Source of the DNA: Haloferax sp046557615
GTDB lineage: Archaea > Halobacteriota > Halobacteria > Halobacteriales > Haloferacaceae
Direction: 5' to 3'
Assembly (NCBI RefSeq): GCF_046557615.1
Contig: NZ_JBKIII010000003.1
Coordinates: forward strand, 1-64,000
DNA length: 64,000 bases
In this document: positions 1 through 7,266 of the stretch, piece by piece
Numbering within the stretch: position 1 is the first letter of the stretch
Layout: the number at the start of each line of letters is the position of its first letter
Translations under genes and position numbers: made by a program
The notes under the pieces: model-generated
Seen by the model: only the letters and a program-made list of their open reading frames with translations
Told to the model about the DNA's origin: nothing
The model's database searches: none

Positions 1-600
1 CTCGTCGATATCCTCCAATCGTCGCCCAAGCAGTTCTGGGCAATCTCCGCCGAAACCGCGAGTGGGACATTCGTACACGAGCTAGAACACCGCGCGGAAC
101 TCCTCCAGACGGCGCTCAGTGAACTCGAACCCATCGAACGACGGGCCGAGCAACGCGGCGTCTGGACGGTAGACGGGCAGACGGCGGTCACGGACCGAGT
201 TCTGGAGTACATCGCGAGCGCGGAAGAGGAAATCGTCTACATGACCGTCGAGGACCTCCTCACGGACGACTTAATCGACGGGTTGGGTGAGGCTGCAGAG
301 CGGGGTGTTTCGATCAAGCTCGCTGGGGTGTCGACGGAGGTCCAAGAATACATTCAAGAGGAAATCCCCGGCGCGACGATGTTCGAATCGCTGTGGGTCT
401 GGTCGGACACGTCGGCGGGACGACTCATGATGGTCGACGGGCGAAAAACTCTCGTGAGTGCGCTCGTCAACGGTGAGGACGCGAGTCCGTCTGACCCGCG
501 GTCGGAGACCGCCATCTGGGGCGAGGGTGACACGAACAGTCTGGTCGTGGTTATGAAGGCGATCTTCACCTGGCGACTCGACGCGGAGGATTCAAATTGA
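1..600 (+). CDS. TrmB-family transcriptional regulator, C-terminal part (5' end outside window)
   Basis: The reading frame is open from base 1 to the TGA at 598-600, giving about 199 residues without a start, so the gene begins upstream. The order is a coiled segment (roughly residues 25-50, HELEHRAELLQTALSELE) followed by the VWTV...VTDRVLEYIASAEEEIVYM motif that opens the TrmB effector domain, then alternating strands and helices ending in WRLDAEDSN. TrmB proteins of haloarchaea bind DNA through an N-terminal winged helix and sense sugars or other small effectors through this domain. The DNA-binding half is missing only because the window starts here. What it regulates cannot be judged. Confidence 0.8.
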   Translation, partial: LVDILQSSPKQFWAISAETASGTFVHELEHRAELLQTALSELEPIERRAEQRGVWTVDGQTAVTDRVLEYIASAEEEIVYMTVEDLLTDDLIDGLGEAAERGVSIKLAGVSTEVQEYIQEEIPGATMFESLWVWSDTSAGRLMMVDGRKTLVSALVNGEDASPSDPRSETAIWGEGDTNSLVVVMKAIFTWRLDAEDSN

Positions 601-697
601 CTGAATCCACTAACGGCAACTCAACCATCCACAGAATGAATCCAAATCTGAATCTGCATGGTCGGAGCCCTGCACCGACGTACTGGCGGTATTACTC

Positions 698-1027
698 ATG
701 ACTACCTTTGATAACACAGAAGATAACGACCCGGGTACTGATGCGGACGGTGTCATTCGAGCCGAGTACGACTGGTCGTCACTGCCCCCGAGTACAGCGG
801 TTATCGAGACCGTCGCAGTCGCGGCAAATTGCGAGCCCACGGCGCTCGAACCGTTATACAATACGGTCGACCCAGACGCCCTCGATGCGCTCCTTGGCTC
901 CAGTGACTTCCACTCGACTGACGGACTCACTACCGTTTCGTTCGAGTTCGCTGGCCATAGTGTAACTGTTCAGGCCAATGGGGTGGTCATCGCCCAACCG
1001 GCCGACTATCGACACGAATCGAAGTGA
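698..1027 (+). CDS. HalOD1 output domain protein
   Basis: A 109-residue acidic protein. The core, SLPPSTAVIETVAVAANCEPTALEPLYNTVDPDALDALL followed by a short beta segment (VSFEFAGHSVTVQANGVVIA), is the typical HalOD1 pattern: a helix, 'L-P-L-Y-x-x-I-D-x-x-A-L-d-x-l', then a 'v-x-F-x-y-x-G-x-x-V-x-v' hairpin. HalOD1 proteins are small haloarchaeal signalling output modules, often fused or adjacent to response regulators, with no known biochemical activity. No receiver domain is fused here. It lies alone, 98 bp after the TrmB gene on the same strand. Confidence 0.8.
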   Translation: MTTFDNTEDNDPGTDADGVIRAEYDWSSLPPSTAVIETVAVAANCEPTALEPLYNTVDPDALDALLGSSDFHSTDGLTTVSFEFAGHSVTVQANGVVIAQPADYRHESK

Positions 1028-1100
1028 CACCAGGGCGAATCTGGCAGCATCGAATCACCGCTCTGGAAGACCTGTCGTCTCCAGTTGAGTGACGTTAGCA

Positions 1101-1436
1101 TCAGGGATTCGGCAGCGACACTGCCCCAGAGAGCGAGTCGAGCACTGTCTCGACCTGTTCGTTGGGGTGGTACCGGACGGCTCCGCTTCTGTGTTCGAAC
1201 TCGACGACGCCGTACTCTGCTAACTTCGGCAGGTGGACGTGGTGTAGTTGAATGAAGAGATTTTTCCGGTCCTGCAGTGGGTCGTTCTTGGAGTCAGAAC
1301 CACTACTGTGGAACTGGTCGACGATCTCGTCAACCGTCGTGGTCTCGTCAGCCTCGTGGCGCAAGTGGTGGATGATTCGTCGTCGGTGCTGGTCGGCAAC
1401 GAGCTGGAGACACGCGTCGAGACTGTTGGTCGTCAT
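1101..1436 (-). CDS. DUF7344-type winged-helix transcriptional regulator
   Basis: About 111 residues from the ATG at 1436; an ATG-led extension to 1466 exists, but MTTNSLDACLQLVADQHRR is the usual opening of this family. The sequence reads as an ArsR-like winged helix: L-x-L-V-A-D-x-x-R-R-x-I-I-x-x-L, an acidic T-T-V-D-E-I-V-D-x-F segment, then LHHVHLPKLAEYGVVEFEHRSGAVRYHP (the 'H-x-x-L-P-x-L-x-x-x-G-v-v-x-y' recognition helix and wing). Haloarchaea carry dozens of such proteins. It is monocistronic and has an AT-rich 5' flank. Its target is unknown. Confidence 0.8.
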   Translation of the reverse strand: MTTNSLDACLQLVADQHRRRIIHHLRHEADETTTVDEIVDQFHSSGSDSKNDPLQDRKNLFIQLHHVHLPKLAEYGVVEFEHRSGAVRYHPNEQVETVLDSLSGAVSLPNP

Positions 1437-1844
1437 ACTACGTCCCTTTCTACAGAGGTGCATCAATTATGACTATTTTCACACGTGAGAAGGTTTTGAT
1501 TATGTGAGTGACACTCGAAAACTGCGCATCTCTGCGTCGATAGTCACTTTTTATGATACGAGTGAATGTAGACGAACCGCCTCCCCTGATGGCCGATGTC
1601 AGCCGAGTACTCAAAAACTCGTCTCTGCAAAAAATTGTCCCGGCCCCACTCGTCCGTTTGTGGGAAACTACGTGTGGCCTTCCACGCTTCCTGTGTGCAT
1701 GGCCTGTGGAATTTCCGTCGTCGCGTTTTACCGTGGATTGGGTTGTTATTATCCGAGAGACGAATCGGCAAATTGGCGGTGATGTTGGGCGACCGGAAAT
1801 CGGATGTGAGTCGTTTCCCCCCACCGCAGGACACGTTCGACCCG
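1437..1844. other. Intergenic stretch, no supported gene
   Basis: Several overlapping open frames exist on both strands, but none shows acidic composition, codon bias or a recognisable motif. The part near 1440-1560 is AT-rich and would serve as the promoter of the regulator on the minus strand. The rest looks like decayed sequence leading into the gene fragments that follow. Confidence 0.4.
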
Positions 1845-2020
1845 ATGACGACGCCCGTTGCCCGCGGTGTCGCCTACGGCCAGCAACTCACGAACCACAT
1901 GGAGAAGTTCCTCGAGGACAACTTCACACCGTACCCCTACGACCAGGAGGACAGTCGAGTCCGCAACTTCTCCTCGAACGTCGAGGGGACCGTCGACCCA
2001 ACGGCCGACACGACACAGGT
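1845..2020 (+). pseudogene. Unidentified protein fragment
   Basis: From the ATG at 1845 the frame reads MTTPVARGVAYGQQLTNHM and continues with an acidic, tyrosine- and proline-containing segment typical of a haloarchaeal protein. After about 58 residues it turns into a low-quality arginine-rich translation in the same frame, while a different frame becomes protein-like (the rhodanese fragment at 2030). I read this as the start or a middle piece of a gene cut off by rearrangement. The family is not recognised. Confidence 0.3.
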
Positions 2021-2029
2021 AAAGATACG

Positions 2030-2179
2030 ATGGTCAAGAACATCACTGCGGGACGACTCGCGGACGAGATTGACGCTGACGAACAATTCACGTTCATCGA
2101 AACGCGTCCCGAAGACAGCTTCGAGGCCTTCCCCAAGGAAAAACGGGGAAAGACAATCGACGCTACCGACTACCGGTGA
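2030..2179 (+). pseudogene. Rhodanese-like domain, N-terminal fragment
   Basis: The 49-residue frame from ATG 2030 opens MVKNITAGRLADEIDADEQF and continues FIETRPEDSFEA, which matches the start of haloarchaeal rhodanese-fold proteins (I-x-x-x-x-L-A-x-x-I-D-x-x-x-x-x-x-x-x-I-D-T-R-P-x-x-s-Y/F). The normal continuation, with the active-site cysteine loop about 50 residues further on, is absent: the frame becomes lysine-rich and stops at 2179. Without the catalytic Cys it cannot be an active sulfurtransferase. It abuts the other fragment at 1845-2020, so this is a rearrangement scar. Confidence 0.55.
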
Positions 2180-2396
2180 ACTTCTTGCGAATGTCGTTTG
2201 CCGTGAGTACCCCCTGTAAAACGTACGAGAGCCCACTATAACGAGAAGCGATTATTGCTGTTCCGAGGAGGAGTGCAGCGCGCTTCTTGTTCCCTCGCCG
2301 GAGTGCGAAGCCAGCCTGCACGAGTATAGATGCGATATTCACTATCGTCCATCGATTCTGTTTCAGCCGTTTTGTCAGGGTTCTATTGGCCATCAC
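2163..2396 (-). CDS. Small membrane-associated hypothetical protein
   Basis: 77 residues, basic rather than acidic: MANRTLTKRLKQNRW, then two moderately hydrophobic segments (about residues 16-32 and 40-58), ending in a positively charged tail. Two start codons are possible, ATG at 2396 or 2393. The upstream frame of the lipoprotein gene (if the frameshift is read through) would stop at 2383, overlapping this start by 14 bp, suggesting a two-gene unit. I do not recognise the family. The charge pattern suggests a peripheral or small integral membrane protein. Confidence 0.5.
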   Translation of the reverse strand: MMANRTLTKRLKQNRWTIVNIASILVQAGFALRRGNKKRAALLLGTAIIASRYSGLSYVLQGVLTANDIRKKFTGSR

Positions 2397-2467
2397 CTAA
2401 ATTACGGGCTGCGCTCGGGTAATCCTGTGGGTCGGTAACAGTGGCCCACTGGCTGAGCCAGCCGCCG

Positions 2468-2902
2468 TCAAATCGATAGAGTGCACTCCCAACTTTCGAG
2501 TCTAGATGAGTTGTTCCCACCGGTAGCGACCGTACGTTTTTCCACGACTGTCCCGTTGACCGCATTCACTGGGATGAGCGTTACGTTCTGATTTGTGGGG
2601 AGATACATCGTTACACTCGTCTGCCCACTAACTACCGTCGTCGAGTCGAACGTACTCCCGCTTTCGGCGACCACGACGAGTTTCGTGACGCCATTCGTCG
2701 TAGTTGATGCCGGCGTCGACGTCACCGTCGTCGTGACACTTCTGCTGGCCCAGGGCTCGGTTACCGAGAGTCGCTCGAACACTGTCGACTCGGTCGTCTC
2801 TATCATGATGGTGGGGTCGAGCGTCAGACAGCCGTTCCCAACAACCAGCCCAAGCAGGGGTATCGTCGCAACGACCCGGCGACGTGAGGGAATGCCAGTC
2901 AT
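2468..2902 (-). CDS. Putative lipoprotein, possibly frameshifted near its C-terminus
   Basis: The 144-residue frame begins with a twin-arginine-like start (SRRRVVATIPLLGLVVGNGC): basic residues, a hydrophobic core and a cysteine at about residue 25, a haloarchaeal Tat lipoprotein signal. A Ser/Thr-rich domain follows, as expected for a cell-surface protein. After residue about 119 (NGTVVEKRTV) the frame degenerates and stops at 2468, while the overlapping frame (2383-2540) continues with a convincing tail, GTTHLDSKVGSALYRFDGGW and on to QDYPSAARNLGDGQ. I infer a frameshift around 2525-2535. Family not recognised. Confidence 0.5.
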   Translation of the reverse strand: MTGIPSRRRVVATIPLLGLVVGNGCLTLDPTIMIETTESTVFERLSVTEPWASRSVTTTVTSTPASTTTNGVTKLVVVAESGSTFDSTTVVSGQTSVTMYLPTNQNVTLIPVNAVNGTVVEKRTVATGGNNSSRLESWECTLSI

Positions 2903-3030
2903 TAATTGTCCTCTTCAGTGTCCGAATGCTTGAGCGTTGTACTGCTGGGCGTCCAAGTAGTCCATATGCTCGATCACTCCACCTCGGTGGTGGAGCGGGC
3001 TATAGAGGGCTGCAGTACCTACTAGTAGTG

Positions 3031-3237
3031 ATGTCCGAATCAGAAACGACCCGCTGGGAGTACGAGACGCTTCGCCCGCCGCGCGATGAGACCCAAAAAG
3101 AAGCAGAAGATCCGAAAGCGGACTTGAATCAACTCGGTGCAGAGGGCTGGGAGTTTGTGGAGACAATCGACTACGAGGGAGGCGGCACCAAGTACCTCGT
3201 TTTCAAGCGACCTGCCCGATCGAGTGAGCCAGTATGA
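3031..3237 (+). CDS. DUF4177-like small protein, first copy
   Basis: 68 residues from ATG 3031. The pattern WEYETLRPPRDETQKEAEDP...LNQLGAEGWEFVETIDYEGGGTKYLVFKRP is the DUF4177 signature: an N-terminal W-E-Y strand, 'L-N-x-L-G-x-E-G-W-E-x-v-x-t' in the middle and a 'y-L-v-F-K-R' strand at the end. Soluble, cytoplasmic. It overlaps the next gene by 4 bp (ATGA, 3234-3237), so the two are almost certainly translated together. A paralogue with the same partner lies at 5352-5549; the two copies share most conserved positions. Biochemical role unknown. Confidence 0.85.
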   Translation: MSESETTRWEYETLRPPRDETQKEAEDPKADLNQLGAEGWEFVETIDYEGGGTKYLVFKRPARSSEPV

Positions 3238-4250
3238 CTGACGAAACCGGCATCAGTACGGCCAACACGATGCGTGAGCGCGCGGGAGAGAGTCGGATAA
3301 AACTCTGGGTGCTGCTTCGCGCGAACCGCCTTCTCGTCTCCAGTGTCCTGACCAGTGCTGTGTTCGTCATATTCGTGATCGCCGTTACTGTCCTCAATCC
3401 ACCGTTTTCACGGCAACTCGAGTCCGGCGACATGATCGACACGATGTTCTCGACGATGATCACGGTCATTGTGACTGGGACGACACTCGTCGTCACGATC
3501 GGTCAGCTCGTCCTCACCCAAGAGAACGGCCCGCTCGGCGATCAACGCGAGCGGATGGCCAGTTCAATGGATTTCCGGGACTTTACTGAAGAATTAATTG
3601 GGGCTCCGAGTCCTGTCGATCCATCCGAATTCCTCCGGCAGATCATCGGAATCACGGCACAACGGACTACGGCCCTTCGAGAGTCAATTGGCAAGAATGA
3701 TGACGAGAACCTCCGAGAAGAGGTCGATGAATTCGCTGAAAGCGTCACTGGGAACGCCGACACGGTACGTGACCAACTTGAGGGTGCGCAATTCGGCTCG
3801 TTCGATGTGTTATTCGCCGCACTGAATTTCAATTATAGCTGGAAAATCTTCCAAGTTGAACGTCTCGCGAACGAATACGAAGAGAGCCTCACTGAGGAAG
3901 AACGCGGCTTGCTTGACGACCTCAAAACAGCGCTATCTCTGTTTGGTCCGGCGCGCGAACACATCAAGACGCTGTACTTCCAGTGGGCACTCATCGACTT
4001 GTCTCAGATGATTCTCTATGCTGCAGTCCCGGCATTGGCCATTGCGGGTATCATGGTCGCAATCGTCGATGCGGGGACGTTCCCGGGAAGTACACTCGGT
4101 CTCGATCACATCATCCTCGTCGTGGCCGGTGCGTTTGCGGTGACGCTCGTTCCCTTCATGCTGTTCGTCTCGTACGTCCTTCGCATCCTCACCATCGCGA
4201 AACGGACACTCGCCATCGAACCGCTGCTCCTCCGCGGATCACAACGATAA
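3234..4250 (+). CDS. Four-helix membrane protein, first copy, partner of DUF4177
   Basis: 338 residues. Predicted helices are at about 30-53, 72-95, 255-278 and 288-312, with a large acidic, helix-rich domain of about 150 residues between helices 2 and 3, probably cytoplasmic. Conserved marks shared with the copies at 5542 and 9963 are GTTLVVTIGQLVLTQE just inside helix 2, MDFRDFTEEL after it, and REHIKTLYFQWALIDLSQ before helix 3. It starts inside the stop codon of the DUF4177 gene. The family is haloarchaeal to my knowledge and has no assigned function. The architecture (TM pair, long coiled domain, TM pair) could suit a sensor, scaffold or channel; this is inference only. Confidence 0.8.
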   Translation: MTDETGISTANTMRERAGESRIKLWVLLRANRLLVSSVLTSAVFVIFVIAVTVLNPPFSRQLESGDMIDTMFSTMITVIVTGTTLVVTIGQLVLTQENGPLGDQRERMASSMDFRDFTEELIGAPSPVDPSEFLRQIIGITAQRTTALRESIGKNDDENLREEVDEFAESVTGNADTVRDQLEGAQFGSFDVLFAALNFNYSWKIFQVERLANEYEESLTEEERGLLDDLKTALSLFGPAREHIKTLYFQWALIDLSQMILYAAVPALAIAGIMVAIVDAGTFPGSTLGLDHIILVVAGAFAVTLVPFMLFVSYVLRILTIAKRTLAIEPLLLRGSQR

Positions 4251-4359
4251 GGCGTTACAGCGCCGCGTGGCGGTCGTCTGGGATTTCAATTCTGTCGCTC
4301 AGATGACGGAGATTGTGGTAGCCTTGAGTTCGTGACGAGTAGAAAAAATGAGAAGAGTA

Positions 4360-4447
4360 AGTATAGTAGCGTTTGCAACTTGGCACATATCCAATCGCAC
4401 GCAGTCGTGCGATCGAGTGTACACTGACGTGCAAACGCTACTATACT
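4360..4447. repeat. 88-bp palindromic element with perfect 18-bp terminal inverted repeats
   Basis: The left arm AGTATAGTAGCGTTTGCA (4360-4377) is the exact reverse complement of the right arm (4430-4447). The 52-bp centre contains a second inverted repeat, ATCGCACG-CAGT-CGTGCGAT (about 4393-4412), so the whole unit can fold into a long cruciform. No coding frame is present. The form suits a non-autonomous miniature transposable element or a terminator-like structure after the membrane gene. No clear target-site duplication is visible. It sits 26 bp before a transposase remnant but is not shown to be its end. Confidence 0.7.
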
Positions 4448-4472
4448 CTCAGACACGTACTCTGCCAGGTGA

Positions 4473-4936
4473 ATGGTTCCTGTCAAGACATTCTCTGACG
4501 AAGAGGCAGTAGCGACGCTCCTTTAGCAAGTTCGATGGGCTGACGGTCTCGTACGCCCACACTGCTCAGCTACTGCCGCCATCCTATTCGGTCACTACGG
4601 TGCGTTGCAGCGGTGTTCTTGTAAGCACGGTCACCAAACGTTCGATGACAAGACCGGCACGATACTGACGGGTTTCGGACGTACGAAGTACTTAACGACG
4701 ATTGGCAGTTCGTCCACGAAAACGTGAATCATGGAAACCGTGAGTCTGCTCGTGGTGACGTCCACGTGAACCCCTGTGAGGCCTAGGGACCGCTGCTACG
4801 GCGATGGTTGACGCTACATCGAGGCATCTCGAAGGATACGTTGACAGGATATATCCGTGCATTTCAGCTGCGACAGTGTCTCTTCCAGAAATCTGGCCGA
4901 GAATCAATGCGACTCGTGGTTCAAGCAACGCATTGA
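4473..4936 (+). pseudogene. IS1595-type transposase remnant, internally deleted
   Basis: From ATG 4473 the frame gives MVPVKTFSDEEAVATLL, an in-frame stop, then QVRWADGLVRPHC, with a zinc ribbon (CSCKHGHQTFDDKTGTIL) typical of the N-terminus of IS1595 transposases; the first Cys of the ribbon is changed (RPHC). In another frame from about 4706, FVHENVNHGNRESARGDVHV-NPCEA and LHRGISKDTLTGYIRAFQLR match the family's C-terminus, ending at TGA 4936. The central DDE catalytic part is missing, and there are two internal stops and one frame change. The element is inactive. It separates the two DUF4177-membrane modules. Confidence 0.75.
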
Positions 4937-5351
4937 GAAAATCTCTAAGGCGAGAAACTCTGTTACAACAGTACGCATGTAACGTATCCCATCGAGAACT
5001 CACCAACAATCCCCACCATGTGAGCGTGATGACATCGTCCTTCTTATCATTTTTAATAATTTTCACGCATTTGATACACTCTTAAAATATAACTAAAAAT
5101 ATATTACCCGTCACCCGTAATGGTGCAGCTGATCTGACGCAGAACTCAAACCTCAGACACGGCTGAATGTGGACGCTTCGTGAGCTACTGAAGATGGATT
5201 TCCGGAGCAGTCGAGGTTCGTACTCGGAGCTACCTGAGACTCATGATTGTGATAGACGGCGATGTACGAGCACACCGCTCTGTTCTCGATCAGTACACGA
5301 CGGGAAACAGCCTGTCAGCAGAGTCATCACCGTGAGAGCCGATATGGACTC
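4937..5351. other. Intergenic region between IS remnant and second module
   Basis: No gene supported. The part at 5030-5110 is very AT-rich (TTTTTAATAATTTTC, TTAAAATATAACTAAAAATATATT) and stands out from its surroundings; it could hold a promoter for the second module or be an insertion scar. The remainder up to 5351 has short open frames without codon bias. Confidence 0.4.
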
Positions 5352-5549
5352 ATGGATACCGAAATGCATCAGCAATGGGAATACAAGGCACTCGATCCGC
5401 CAAAGGGATTAACCAAGCGAGAGACGGTCGATCCAACAGACGAACTCAACCGCCTCGGTACAGAGGGCTGGGAACTCGCAGAGACGATCAGCTACGACGG
5501 TGGCGGCACGAAACTACTGCTGTTCAAACGCCCGGTCTCTCATGAATGA
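5352..5549 (+). CDS. DUF4177-like small protein, second copy
   Basis: 65 residues from ATG 5352 (a second ATG lies at 5364). It shares with the first copy the WEYKALDPPKGLTKRETVDP start, the LNRLGTEGWELAETISYDGG core and the LLLFKRP end strand. It overlaps the downstream membrane gene by 8 bp (5542-5549, ATGAATGA). The gene pair is thus a second, diverged copy of the module at 3031-4250, in the same order and on the same strand, with the same kind of translational coupling. Confidence 0.8.
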   Translation: MDTEMHQQWEYKALDPPKGLTKRETVDPTDELNRLGTEGWELAETISYDGGGTKLLLFKRPVSHE

Positions 5550-6537
5550 CTTCTCAACGAGCAGCACGCTACGTGAACGGACGGACGTCAACAAATACTG
5601 GTTCTGGTTGCTGCTCGGGGCTAACCGGTGGGTCGTCGCTGGCGCGCTCGCGTTCCTAATCTTCCTCGTGTTCATGATCTGGGGCGTGCTGAAGCCGGTG
5701 TCATTGCATTCGACCATGCAGTCGAGCGGCATGATAGAGACGGTGTTCGCCGGGCTCGTCGGTGCGATCATCACAGGAACGACGCTCGTCGTCACGATCA
5801 ATCAGCTCGTCCTCTCCCAGGAAATCGGTTCGCTCGGGAGTCAGCGCAGTCGGATGGATACGACGATGGACTTCCGCCAGAACACCGACAGCCTCCTTGG
5901 GATGACGACGCCCGCCGACCCTGCGGCCTACCTCGATGCGCTTATCGAAACGAGCGAACAGCGAGCAAAGACACTGCGAGATACACTCTCTGAGACTGAA
6001 AACCGAGCGCTCTACAAGAAGGTAAACGAGTACGTCATCGACCTGTTGGAGAACGCTGACCACGCACGTACCCACCTCGAAGACACAGATTTCGGCACCT
6101 TCGACGTCTTATCGCCCGCGCTCGATTATAACTACGATCGGAAAATGCACGACGTTCGACGGCTCGGGATGGAGTACGAAGGCTCCCTCACTGACGAGGA
6201 ACGAAGCGCGTTCAGAAATTTGCTCGAGGTACTCTCGATGTACGGGGTAGTCCGCGAGTACATTAAGGACCTCTATATCCAGTGGGCGCTGGTGAAACTC
6301 TCACGAGCCATCCTGTATGCCGCAGTGATTGCACTCACCGTCGCTGGGGGGATGGTCGTCTTCGTCGATGCGACGACGTTCTCCGGCACGTTCCTCGGCA
6401 TCGAGAGCGTTCTCTGGGTTGTTAGCGCCGCGTTTGCCATCTCAGCGCTGCCATTTCTCCTGTTCACATCGTACATCCTGCGGCTCGCGACGCTCGCCAA
6501 ACAGACGCTCTCGATGGGACCGCTCATGCTCAGCTAA
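5542..6537 (+). CDS. Four-helix membrane protein, second copy
   Basis: 331 residues from ATG 5542, chosen because it overlaps the DUF4177 stop and aligns with the first copy's start. Predicted helices lie at about 30-52, 68-92, 250-272 and 282-306. It matches the first copy at GTTLVVTINQLVLSQEIGSLGSQR, MDFRQNTDSLLG, SFDVL/TFDVL followed by LDYNYDRK, and REYIKDLYIQWALVKLSR. The charged loop between helices 2 and 3 is more diverged than the membrane parts. Function unknown. The gene ends 191 bp before a convergent gene. Confidence 0.8.
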   Translation: MNDFSTSSTLRERTDVNKYWFWLLLGANRWVVAGALAFLIFLVFMIWGVLKPVSLHSTMQSSGMIETVFAGLVGAIITGTTLVVTINQLVLSQEIGSLGSQRSRMDTTMDFRQNTDSLLGMTTPADPAAYLDALIETSEQRAKTLRDTLSETENRALYKKVNEYVIDLLENADHARTHLEDTDFGTFDVLSPALDYNYDRKMHDVRRLGMEYEGSLTDEERSAFRNLLEVLSMYGVVREYIKDLYIQWALVKLSRAILYAAVIALTVAGGMVVFVDATTFSGTFLGIESVLWVVSAAFAISALPFLLFTSYILRLATLAKQTLSMGPLMLS

Positions 6538-6620
6538 CCGACTACCGATTCAAACGCGTACTACGCAGGTCGCCCGTCTCCCGTCCCCGGTAGGGTGGCG
6601 CTCTCGGGCGGTCTGGACTC

Positions 6621-6700
6621 GCTGCGACGCGTCGCAGCCCGCAACCCTCGCCCGGTGTTGGTCCCGCCGCTCTCGACGGTCCACCGGAGCGCGTCGAGAG
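6621..6700. terminator. Two palindromes in a convergent intergenic gap
   Basis: GCTGCGACGCGTCGCAGC at 6621-6638 is a perfect 18-bp palindrome. A second inverted repeat, CTCTCGAC (6670-6677) with GTCGAGAG (6693-6700), follows. They lie between the ends of the plus-strand membrane gene and the minus-strand DUF7130 gene, where shared transcription ends are expected. No T-run follows, so termination is only one possible role; a perfect palindrome without a loop fits a protein-binding site as well. Confidence 0.4.
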
Positions 6701-6728
6701 GCCGGCCAAGCCGGTGGGCGGTTCACGC

Positions 6729-7028
6729 TCAGTCCTCTTGGACGGGGGAGATCGCTTCTCGTGGAGCACTACAGTTCGGGCACACTTCTGGCAGCCCCTC
6801 ATCCAGTTCGCCCATCTCTCCACATTCGGTACACCGCCACATCAGGTACCCTTCTCCGAACTCCTGCCCCGGCAGCTCCTCGACTTCACTCTCGTGGGGT
6901 TCCATCGCCTCCGCTTCGAACCCATCGTCGGTGAGTCCGCTCACGCGTCCCACCGGTCGTCTGTTGCTATCGTACACTACTTCTCCCGGTTTGATCGACG
7001 CACTATGGCTATGATTCTGGTCGTCCAT
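6729..7028 (-). CDS. DUF7130-type rubredoxin-like zinc ribbon protein
   Basis: 99 residues from ATG 7028; the open frame continues upstream but the family begins near SIKPGEVVYDSNRRPVGRV. The N-terminal half is a small beta domain (PGEVVYDSN-RPVGRVSGLTDDGF), the C-terminal half GEGYLMWRCTECGEMGELDEGLPEVCPNCSAPREA carries two CxxC pairs about 15 residues apart, a rubredoxin-like metal site. Such proteins are common, abundant small haloarchaeal proteins of unknown role; metal binding (zinc or iron) is expected. Monocistronic, convergent with the second membrane gene. Confidence 0.8.
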   Translation of the reverse strand: MDDQNHSHSASIKPGEVVYDSNRRPVGRVSGLTDDGFEAEAMEPHESEVEELPGQEFGEGYLMWRCTECGEMGELDEGLPEVCPNCSAPREAISPVQED

Positions 7029-7221
7029 TCCATGATAGTGGGTTTGCACGGGTATCCAGTTTGGGGGAACATCTGTGTAGACTCTAATCTGTACCAAGCG
7101 TGAGGGTCGTTCGACCGCGGGGAGGTGCCACATCTCGATTCGGTACTGTGTGTCCGTTCGCAGCAAGGTTGGGCGGCTCCCGGTAACTGGTGGTAGCCCC
7201 CGAATGAATCACATTTCCTTG

Positions 7222-7245
7222 TATACGCTACAAAAGCTATACGCT
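7222..7245. promoter_or_regulatory. Direct repeat in the promoter of the DUF5789 gene
   Basis: TATACGCT occurs at 7222-7229 and again at 7238-7245, spaced by 16 bp, ending 21 bp before the ATG at 7267. The second copy lies where a haloarchaeal TATA box of a leaderless gene is expected. The pair may be a TATA box plus an upstream copy or a regulator site. Confidence 0.35.
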
Positions 7246-7266
7246 CTTTCCTGTCGAAGGACTACT

